Origin: CAYMKL01 sp964390805
GTDB lineage: Bacteria; Chloroflexota; Anaerolineae; VGOG01
Length of the DNA stretch: 31,479 nt
Reading direction: 5' to 3'
NCBI GenBank assembly: GCA_964390805.1
Contig: CAYMKL010000084.1
Coordinates: 1-31,479 of the forward strand
A model generated the notes under the pieces. The model was not told where the DNA came from. It saw only the letters and a list, made by a program, of their open reading frames with translations, and did no database searches. The translations under genes were made by a program, and so were the position numbers. Positions within the stretch are counted from its first letter, which is position 1. Every line of letters begins with the position of its first letter. Shown here piece by piece: positions 6,809 to 12,310 of the stretch.

Positions 6809-6968
6809 GTGTTTAGCTTGAGAAGCAAAGGGATGACACTCTGCACGATAGCACAACCTACCAAACATCACAACTCGACACACCCATCCCAAGTGAGTTA
6901 ACCCGTAGTCATAGTTTGACCTAGCATGAGGTACCTCCTGCGAAGGTGCAAAAGGGAGGTGATGTCGG

Positions 6969-7013
6969 ATGGATAGTGAATGGCCGGCTGCTCTTGACCC
7001 CAAAAAGCGGTGA
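6969..7013 (+). CDS. Putative 14-residue leader peptide
   Basis: ATG 6969 opens MDSEWPAALDPKKR and ends at TGA 7011-7013. It is preceded by GGAGGTGAT (6955-6963), a near-perfect anti-Shine-Dalgarno complement, with 5 nt between. The last codons (CCC AAA AAG CGG) form the left arm of the terminator-like hairpin at 7001-7032. A ribosome on this peptide would block the hairpin, the geometry used in translation-dependent attenuation. The peptide has one Trp and one Pro-rich turn and no run of a single amino acid, so what would stall a ribosome is unclear. It could also be a chance frame. Confidence 0.5.
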   Translation: MDSEWPAALDPKKR

Positions 7014-7038
7014 AGGGATAGTCGGCTTTTTGTTTTCC
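7001..7038 (+). terminator. Terminator-like hairpin (possible attenuator) in the leader
   Basis: CAAAAAGC (7001-7008) and GCTTTTTG (7025-7032) form an 8-bp stem around a 16-nt loop, followed by TTTTCC. The stem is A-U rich and the loop large, so strength is doubtful. Its left arm overlaps the end of the leader peptide frame. Confidence 0.45.
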
Positions 7039-7135
7039 AGGTTCGTTGGAGTTCTTAGCTGCTTGAAGAGTAAACCTATGTGCACTGTGAAGGCTCTTCT
7101 AGCTAGTGGTGGACTGAAGCGATTCCAAGAGCGGG

Positions 7136-8284
7136 ATGTGTAAGCCTATGAACTGGCGTAAGAAAATCCCGGTGTTCCTTCTGATCATCGGTTGGTTTCT
7201 GATTGGCTGGTTTGGTCGTGGGCTCTTGCTGTCGCAAGGTGATCAAGAGCTCGCATTGTTGAGGCAGGCTCGGCAAGTGATCACCCGTGAGTTCTATGGG
7301 GATTTGCCCTCTCCACGCCAGTTGACCTATGCCGCAATCAGGGCAATGCTGCATAGCCTTGGCGACAAGTATGCCGTCTTTTTTGAACCGCCCCTGGCTG
7401 CTCGCCAAAGCATTGAATTGCGCGGAAATGATGCCGTAACGGGACTAAAGGGCGAAATGCAGGAAGGGACTTTTGTGATCACCAACGTGTTTTCTGGAGA
7501 GCCTGCCGACCGAGCGGGCTTGCAAGCGGGAGATGTTCTTGTCGAAGTGGATGGATGGAAGGTGAAGCCTGACTCGACCTATATGGAAGTGTCATCCATG
7601 ATTCGAGGCCCTCTAGGATCCACTGCCCATCTGGTAGTGCGCCGTGGGGACAAGGCTTTAGAGTTTGATGTGCCGCGCAAACCACCCCAAGATGTGATCA
7701 CTCAAACCATCGGGGCAGATATTGCCTACCTGCGAGTGGATCGGTTCACCGAAAAGACGCCTCAGGAAGTAAAGCAAGCTCTCGAATCATTATTGGCAAC
7801 TGGGCCGAAAGGGCTCATCTGGGACCTGCGCTACAATGGCGGCGGATTGATGAACCCGACGCAAGAGGTCCTTGATTTCTTCTTAGAAGAGGGGGTGGCA
7901 TTCTACGCCAGGACAAAAGATGGGACACTTATCCCATACAATACTACCAGTGGCGATATGGCCGAAAAGATACCCCTGGTCGTCCTGATTGGCCCTAACA
8001 CCTATTCCGCCCCCGAGACTGCGGCGGCCTCGATTGCGGATCGAGGGCACGGGACGCTGATCGGGGAAACGACTCATGGGAAGGGGATGATTAACACCAC
8101 AGTTCCCTTGTTTGATGGTTCTTCCATCCAGGTCTCGGTAGCCGAGTCGCTGTCGCCTGTGCACCGCGAGTGTTATGAAGGAAAGGGAGTGCAGCCGCAC
8201 ATCTTGGTCAAGCAAGATCAGACTGCCCAGAATGACAGCGTGTTACAATACGCCGTAGACTATCTGCAGCGTAAATCAGACTAG
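7136..8284 (+). CDS. Membrane-anchored S41 family (C-terminal processing) protease
   Basis: Serine protease of the CtpA/Prc type, 382 residues. An N-terminal hydrophobic segment (residues 11-32) anchors it, so the enzyme faces the cell exterior or envelope. A PDZ domain spans about 95-180 (TNVFSGEPADRAGLQAGDVL). The S41 core follows with IWDLRYNGGG near 230-237, nucleophile S291 (NTYSAPE) and catalytic K316 (THGKG). The end YEGKGVQPH is typical. ATG 7136 and ATG 7148 are both possible starts, and neither has a strong ribosome-binding site. The gene sits 19 bp before a secreted repeat peptide on the same strand, under the promoter at 6780. Processing of that peptide is a natural but unproven role. 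Confidence 0.92.
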   Translation: MCKPMNWRKKIPVFLLIIGWFLIGWFGRGLLLSQGDQELALLRQARQVITREFYGDLPSPRQLTYAAIRAMLHSLGDKYAVFFEPPLAARQSIELRGNDAVTGLKGEMQEGTFVITNVFSGEPADRAGLQAGDVLVEVDGWKVKPDSTYMEVSSMIRGPLGSTAHLVVRRGDKALEFDVPRKPPQDVITQTIGADIAYLRVDRFTEKTPQEVKQALESLLATGPKGLIWDLRYNGGGLMNPTQEVLDFFLEEGVAFYARTKDGTLIPYNTTSGDMAEKIPLVVLIGPNTYSAPETAAASIADRGHGTLIGETTHGKGMINTTVPLFDGSSIQVSVAESLSPVHRECYEGKGVQPHILVKQDQTAQNDSVLQYAVDYLQRKSD

Positions 8285-8289
8285 AAAGG

Positions 8290-8299
8290 AAGGAGGTGA
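8290..8299 (+). promoter_or_regulatory. Consensus ribosome-binding site of the repeat peptide
   Basis: AAGGAGGTGA, fully complementary to the 16S rRNA 3' end, lies 7 nt (counted from GGAGG) before ATG 8304. It is the strongest such site seen in the window and predicts much higher translation of the peptide than of the protease. Confidence 0.85.
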
Positions 8300-8303
8300 A
8301 ACC

Positions 8304-8498
8304 ATGAAGAAACTGTTGTTGCTGACACTCGTGACCCTGTTGGTAGTGCTGTGTCTAACTGCCTTTGTCAGTCCCGCCTGGAGCGGCGGCTACACGTGGG
8401 CCGGCGGCTTCACGTGGGCCGGCGGCTACACGTGGGCCGGCGGCTTCACGTGGGCCGGCGGCTTCACGTGGGCCGGCGGCTTTTCCTGGGCCGGTTGA
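8304..8498 (+). CDS. Secreted Gly/Trp-rich tandem-repeat peptide
   Basis: A 64-residue peptide. Residues 1-26 are a classic signal peptide: MKK, a Leu/Val core, then a likely cleavage near SPAWS. What remains is six units of Gly-Gly-Tyr/Phe-Thr/Ser-Trp-Ala followed by a final Gly. There is one Trp in each unit, and the mature part has no Lys, Arg, Asp, Glu or Cys. Repeats of similar Ala/Gly-Thr-Trp-Ala-Gly character occur, to my knowledge, as C-terminal tails of some bacterial subtilisin-like proteases; here they stand alone. Possible roles are a precursor cut into hexapeptide signals or antimicrobials, a modified (RiPP-like) peptide, or a self-assembling surface material. No maturation enzyme other than the adjacent S41 protease is visible. 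Confidence 0.85.
   Translation: MKKLLLLTLVTLLVVLCLTAFVSPAWSGGYTWAGGFTWAGGYTWAGGFTWAGGFTWAGGFSWAG
8385..8492 (+). repeat. Six 18-bp tandem repeats within the peptide gene
   Basis: Units start at 8385, 8403, 8421, 8439, 8457 and 8475, with consensus GGCGGCTTCACGTGGGCC. Units 1 and 3 carry TAC in place of TTC, and unit 6 has TTTTCC in place of TTCACG. Near-identity at DNA level points to recent expansion or homogenisation. Confidence 0.97.
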
Positions 8499-8580
8499 TT
8501 GCTTGTCAGACAACACCATGACCTGGAACAGGCGACACGATTAAGATTCTTCAGGCCATTGTGCGGCTAACCCCTGGGGG

Positions 8581-8616
8581 AACGGCGGTGGTCAACAGCC
8601 ACCGCCGTTTCTCTCT
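8581..8616 (+). terminator. Strong Rho-independent terminator
   Basis: A perfect 11-bp stem AACGGCGGTGG/CCACCGCCGTT (8581-8591 and 8599-8609) with a 7-nt loop is followed by a pyrimidine tract TTCTCTCT. It lies 83 nt after the peptide stop and closes the plus-strand operon. Confidence 0.9.
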
Positions 8617-8651
8617 ATCACTCTCTCCATCGTTGCTCCTCCCTCCCCTGC

Positions 8652-9104
8652 TTACCCCCTTCTTGTAGTAAAGGGAAGATACATAGCAAGCCCGTCTTCG
8701 CCGTCGTACATTCCAGGCATCCGGAATCTGATCTTGAAAGAAAGACCCTGGTACATTTTCACGGCAGGCGTGTTGCTTGCACGCACCTCAAGATAAACCT
8801 CGGAGAGATCTTTCGACTTTGCATGGTCTATCAGCCGTGACATCATTTTGCTCCCTATCCCGCGTCTCCGCATGTCCTCTTTCACAGCGATGTCCCATAT
8901 GTGCATCTTGCCCCATGCAAACCGTGCGATCGCATAGCCCACCGTGGAGTCGAGTTGCTTGGCCACCAATACGTAATGTCCTTGACTATCGCTGATGAGA
9001 TCGTTGATTCTCTTCTGTGCCCACACCTGGGTCGCACCGCTGTGGTGCGAGGCAAGTTTGTAAATAGCAGGAACGTCGGCTATATCCGCTTTTGCGTAGG
9101 TCAT
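8652..9104 (-). CDS. GNAT family N-acetyltransferase (RimI-like)
   Basis: Acetyl-CoA-dependent acetyltransferase of 150 residues. The acetyl-CoA-binding motif A appears as DIAVKEDMRRRGIGSKMM (Q/RxxGxG/A form, RRRGIG), followed by LEVRASNTPAVKMYQGLSF, the RimI-like NxxAxxxYxxxGF element. Substrate may be a small molecule or a protein N-terminus. I choose ATG 9104, which overlaps the stop of the preceding remnant (TGATG). GTG 9107 is an alternative with GGAGGA 9 nt upstream. The open frame reaching 9233 is a shadow of that remnant. It is the last gene of a minus-strand operon with several drug-modification-like enzymes. Confidence 0.85.
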   Translation of the reverse strand: MTYAKADIADVPAIYKLASHHSGATQVWAQKRINDLISDSQGHYVLVAKQLDSTVGYAIARFAWGKMHIWDIAVKEDMRRRGIGSKMMSRLIDHAKSKDLSEVYLEVRASNTPAVKMYQGLSFKIRFRMPGMYDGEDGLAMYLPFTTRRG

Positions 9105-9226
9105 CACTTCCAAAATTCCTCCAGTTTGGGATGCTTCAGCGCCTCCTCGTAGATCGGCCCCCGCGCCACGAAGCCTAGCGGGTAGCGGCTTCCGCGCACC
9201 GCCAGCAGCCGGTCGCCTGGCTTTAC
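9104..9226 (-). pseudogene. C-terminal remnant of an unidentified gene
   Basis: Forty codons read VKPGDRLLAVRGSRYPLGFV, then ARGPIYEEALKHPKLEEFWK, then stop. The composition and turn pattern look like real protein, unlike the neighbouring shadow frames. The stop overlaps the GNAT start (TGATG), as in a genuine operon pair. No start codon with a ribosome-binding site is available, and a TGA belonging to the nucleotidyltransferase frame lies two codons upstream. The N-terminal part has therefore probably been lost at the junction with that gene. Family not recognised. Confidence 0.45.
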
Positions 9227-9229
9227 TCC

Positions 9230-9979
9230 TCACAACGGCAAATCCTCCACAGCGCGATAGTTCTTCACTTCAATGCCTTCATCGGCCAGCAGTTGCCAGA
9301 AGTTGCGGACCAGCGTTTTTGCCAGGGGCACGATCTCATCTACCTCACGCGCGGACCACAATACGGGAACGAGCTCTTGGTATCCTTTGGGCAACTTTGG
9401 AAAGCTGAAAGCATCTAGCAGCCCCTGGTAATAGTCGTGCGTCACCCAACGCTGGTTCAGAAGGCAGAGGGCCTGATTCATCTCGAAAAGAACCTCGATC
9501 ACCGCACAGCCAATGTCCTGCGTGTTCCCCCGTTCCTGGCACGACAGGATACGGCCGTATGACTCCACCACAAGGCCGGGAAGACTTGCCTCCAGAGCTT
9601 GGCGAAACCTCCCCGCAGGCACGGCCTGTCCCAACCGCAGCCAAGTTTGGACCTGTTCCGGGGCGCCGTGGAACACCTTCAGGACGCTAAGCACACCCAT
9701 CCAAAATGGCCATTTGACAGATGGATTGGTAAGCAACTCCTCAAGTTTTCCCTGTTCAATGACCTGATACCCAATAGCTGTACCACGATAGAGGAACTCC
9801 TTGCCCTCAACCTTTCTGCCATCGCGAACAACAAACAACATCTCAAGATCTGACCAGCGCGTATCCGTGCTCCGCGCTGTGGAGCCATAGACACCACCTA
9901 ATATGATGGCGTCGGGATGCTTGGCAACCATGCGGGCGCAGAGATTTTGGGCGAGTTGTATTCTTTCCTCGTGTTCCAT
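9230..9979 (-). CDS. Nucleotidyltransferase, kanamycin nucleotidyltransferase/ANT(4')-like
   Basis: A 249-residue protein resembling aminoglycoside 4'-nucleotidyltransferase in length (about 253) and layout. The pol-beta-type motif is GVYGSTARSTDTRWSDLEM, with G32-S33 and the metal ligands D44 and E46. The C-terminal helical KNTase-like half includes LFEMNQALCLLNQRWVT and ends VKNYRAVEDLPL, comparable to the SKRIPF end of the known enzyme. It may transfer AMP to an aminoglycoside hydroxyl, but environmental homologs often act on other or unknown substrates. ATG 9979 has only a weak ribosome-binding site and starts 6 nt after the preceding methyltransferase stop, which suggests coupling. Confidence 0.8.
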   Translation of the reverse strand: MEHEERIQLAQNLCARMVAKHPDAIILGGVYGSTARSTDTRWSDLEMLFVVRDGRKVEGKEFLYRGTAIGYQVIEQGKLEELLTNPSVKWPFWMGVLSVLKVFHGAPEQVQTWLRLGQAVPAGRFRQALEASLPGLVVESYGRILSCQERGNTQDIGCAVIEVLFEMNQALCLLNQRWVTHDYYQGLLDAFSFPKLPKGYQELVPVLWSAREVDEIVPLAKTLVRNFWQLLADEGIEVKNYRAVEDLPL

Positions 9980-9985
9980 TCCACA

Positions 9986-10624
9986 TCACTTCACTGCATA
10001 GGCAAGTTGGTGCGCATAAGCGGTGTGTTCTGACCTGGCTACCCTTTCTACTTGAACCGTTTGAAATCCCGCCTGTCTCAGCACGGATGCCAGTTCGTCG
10101 TTGGGGTGAAAACGCAGATACCTTAGCCAGAGACCATAGGCCAAGTTGGCCAGCGCGGACTTGGGTTGTGCTCCCGTTACGAGCACGAGACGTCCGCCTG
10201 GCTTTAGCACCCTGCAGAGCTCCTCTGAAACCCGTCTCGGATTCTCGATGAAGTATAGCACCTCAACACCGGCAGCACAGGTGAAGTAATCCTCGGCCCA
10301 TGGAAGAGCTTCGACATCACCTTGTATGATCTCGACGCGCCCCTCGGACAGCGCTTTCCCATTCTTCTGTCTCGCAAGCTCAACCATGTCCGGGCTATGA
10401 TCTATACCGAAAGCCTGCAGCACAGTTTGCAAGACCATGTCGAGTAAAGCACCGCCCCCGCACCCAATCTCGAGAAGAATGTCCCCAGGCTGGAGCTGCA
10501 ACCTCTCAACGGCCACGCGGAAAAAACCGTAATGCCCTATGGGCTTCCGGTACATGAGCTTCCCCAGCCACCCTGACGGCTTTCTTCCCGTCACATCAAA
10601 GAGAGTCTGATGCCATTTGCTCAT
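9986..10624 (-). CDS. Class I SAM-dependent methyltransferase
   Basis: A 212-residue methyltransferase with motif I LLEIGCGGG at residues 50-58, GIDHSPDMVELAR near 72-84, post-I IIQGDVEALPW, VEVLYFIENP and motif III LKPGGRLVLV. The N-terminal RKPSGWLGKLM is closely matched in the methyltransferase at 18366-19034 (RKPSGWFGKLV), so the two belong to one subfamily. The substrate is unknown. ATG 10624 follows AGAAGGG by about 9 nt. It lies in the operon 14677-8652 between a second methyltransferase (24 nt upstream) and the ANT(4')-like gene (6 nt downstream). Confidence 0.88.
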   Translation of the reverse strand: MSKWHQTLFDVTGRKPSGWLGKLMYRKPIGHYGFFRVAVERLQLQPGDILLEIGCGGGALLDMVLQTVLQAFGIDHSPDMVELARQKNGKALSEGRVEIIQGDVEALPWAEDYFTCAAGVEVLYFIENPRRVSEELCRVLKPGGRLVLVTGAQPKSALANLAYGLWLRYLRFHPNDELASVLRQAGFQTVQVERVARSEHTAYAHQLAYAVK

Positions 10625-10648
10625 GATTCTGGCCCTTCTTGTTCTCGT

Positions 10649-11323
10649 TCACTCTGGATACCCCAGCGCTGCATCACGCCGAAAATTCAGCGTGTACACC
10701 CAGAAGTTGCCAAAGCGCCGCTCCAAGCTGAACCCCGCCGCCTCCACGCGCCGGACGGTCTCGAACGTGAATGGATAGTCGGGGTCGGTGAACTCCTCGG
10801 TGATAGAGAGCAGCCCGCCTAGTTTGAGCACCCGGCGCAACTCAGCCAGCGCGCGGGACTGGTCGGGGATCTCGGGCAGCACTGTGACCAGGAAGGCACG
10901 ATCCACGCTGGCGTCGTCCAGCGGCAGGTGGTAGGCATCGGCGACGTGGGTTTCGACGTTGGTCAGCCCGACCTCCCGCACCCGCTCCTCCACCTGAGCG
11001 ATCACCTTGGGCTGAATGTCCACGGCGATGAGACGCCCCTCCGGTCTCACGCGCTGCGCCGCCTCCACGGTGAACGCTCCGGGGCCGGGACCCAGTTCCA
11101 GAATACGCTCGCCAGGCTGGATGCCCACCCGATCGAGGATGGGGCGCATGTAGCGGCTGCGGATGGGATTGTCCACCAGCCAGTCCAGCGATGCCGGGCA
11201 AGGCGCCGATTGGCCGAAGCGGGCCGCCAGCCTGGAAATCAACTTAAGAGGGAACAGCCAGAAGAACGCTACTCCGGCGACGACAGCCAGCACAATTCCA
11301 AATACCTTGATCACGGTCTTCAC
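10649..11323 (-). CDS. Membrane-anchored class I methyltransferase
   Basis: A 224-residue protein with an N-terminal hydrophobic segment (residues 5-25) followed by a SAM-binding domain: ILELGPGPG at 74-82, LIAVDIQPKVIAQVEER, VADAYHLPLDD, and LKLGGLLSITE. A membrane-tethered methyltransferase suggests a lipid or hydrophobic substrate, though none is identified. ATG 11323 overlaps the stop of the MBL hydrolase by 4 nt (ATGA), so the two are co-translated. It differs clearly in sequence from the methyltransferase that follows it. Confidence 0.87.
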   Translation of the reverse strand: MKTVIKVFGIVLAVVAGVAFFWLFPLKLISRLAARFGQSAPCPASLDWLVDNPIRSRYMRPILDRVGIQPGERILELGPGPGAFTVEAAQRVRPEGRLIAVDIQPKVIAQVEERVREVGLTNVETHVADAYHLPLDDASVDRAFLVTVLPEIPDQSRALAELRRVLKLGGLLSITEEFTDPDYPFTFETVRRVEAAGFSLERRFGNFWVYTLNFRRDAALGYPE

Positions 11324-12306
11324 TCCACCACAATCTCCTTTCCGACCCGCACGTCTTGATACGCCCCACCAAACGCCCGGCGGAAAGCCTCAATGCTCCA
11401 ATCGCAGCTATCGTGGGGCGAGATGGCAACCAGTTGGGGATTGCGGCGTTGTAGATAGGCGATGGCGGCTGTCACATCCTCCCGGTTGATCGGGTCCCAG
11501 AGCCATTTGCCGGTGCCCAGGATGCGCTGCAGCGGCAATCCGAGCTTCACCTCCCGCGAGGCCATCACCGGATAGTGCAGCCCCCCAACGATGCCATAGA
11601 GCGGCTCACCGAACAGTATTTCGGCGCGGTCAACGATGCGCTGGAGGGTGGAGTGCCCGCAGCCGATGATGACCACGATGCCCTTCCCCTCCACATTGAC
11701 CGCCAGCGACTGCTCCGGCGTCCAGCCGAGGAAGAACAGTTGGCGGGGGATGGGTCCCATGCTGGCAACACCTGGGGCGATGACCCGTGGGCCATCCACA
11801 ACCGTGACTTGCGCTGTGGGGTTGGACAGCGGTACTGGCACGTAGGCAGGGATTCTCTTCAGGCCAACTGGCTGACCTGAAAGGGCAAAGGTGTGCCGCA
11901 TCATGTGCGACCTGCCCCCCACGTGATCCTCGTGCGCGTGGGAGATGACCAGCGCGTCAATCTCGGTCACGTCCACACCCAAGGCGGCCATGTTGCGCAA
12001 CAGTGGGGAGGGGTGCTCGCCCCGCGTGTTGTAGCCCACGTCGAAGAGGATACTCGTGTCATCGGCGCGAACGAGGTACGAGACGCCTGGTTCACCTATC
12101 AGCGGGTCGCGAGCGGTGTACCAGTCAATGAGGGGCAGGATGGTGAGGCGCTTGACTGTGCCTACCTCCTTGAGCTTGGGGCAACGGGCAGCGGCCCACA
12201 CCCGGTCGGCGCGGCGGCGGCCCAGGTGGAAGCGGACCGCTAATCCTCCAGCGGCGGCCAATACCAGGCCGCCCAGGCCCATAGCAATCGTTTGTCCGAT
12301 TTTCAT
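11320..12306 (-). CDS. MBL-fold metallo-hydrolase (COG1237-like)
   Basis: A 328-residue metallo-beta-lactamase-fold protein. An N-terminal hydrophobic segment (7-25) may be a signal anchor. The metal site is visible in H123-A-H125-E-D127-H128 (SHAHEDHVGG), and a further GCGHSTLQR motif and GGLHYP provide later ligands. This arrangement resembles the family of dihydropterin ribofuranosyl-aminobenzene phosphate synthase-like enzymes, not classic beta-lactamases. The substrate is unknown. It starts at ATG 12306, 4 nt after the PEP-synthase-like gene, and overlaps the next methyltransferase gene. Confidence 0.87.
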   Translation of the reverse strand: MKIGQTIAMGLGGLVLAAAGGLAVRFHLGRRRADRVWAAARCPKLKEVGTVKRLTILPLIDWYTARDPLIGEPGVSYLVRADDTSILFDVGYNTRGEHPSPLLRNMAALGVDVTEIDALVISHAHEDHVGGRSHMMRHTFALSGQPVGLKRIPAYVPVPLSNPTAQVTVVDGPRVIAPGVASMGPIPRQLFFLGWTPEQSLAVNVEGKGIVVIIGCGHSTLQRIVDRAEILFGEPLYGIVGGLHYPVMASREVKLGLPLQRILGTGKWLWDPINREDVTAAIAYLQRRNPQLVAISPHDSCDWSIEAFRRAFGGAYQDVRVGKEIVVE

Positions 12307-12310
12307 ACCA

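Larger units (their letters stand above)
6815..7135 (+). promoter_or_regulatory. Structured 5' leader of the protease/peptide operon
   Basis: The leader holds several nested elements. GAGGTACCTC (6928-6937) is a perfect palindrome. ACCTCC (6933-6938) can pair with GGAGGT (6955-6960), with an inner TGC/GCA pair, hiding a ribosome-binding site. Then come the 14-codon peptide (6969-7013), the terminator-like hairpin (7001-7038) and a two-part stem TAGCT..GAAGAG / CTCTTC.AGCTA (7056-7070 with 7094-7105). I recognise no known riboswitch class. A regulatory function is inferred from this arrangement. Confidence 0.55.

Noticed and set aside
6946..7143. A 65-codon frame (GTG start) before the S41 gene
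   Set aside because: It crosses the hairpins of the leader, has no good ribosome-binding site of its own and no protein-like pattern. The 14-codon frame at 6969 is better supported by its upstream signal.
8385..8492. Regular repeats as a CRISPR array
   Set aside because: Units are contiguous without spacers, code in frame for a secreted peptide, and no cas genes are present.
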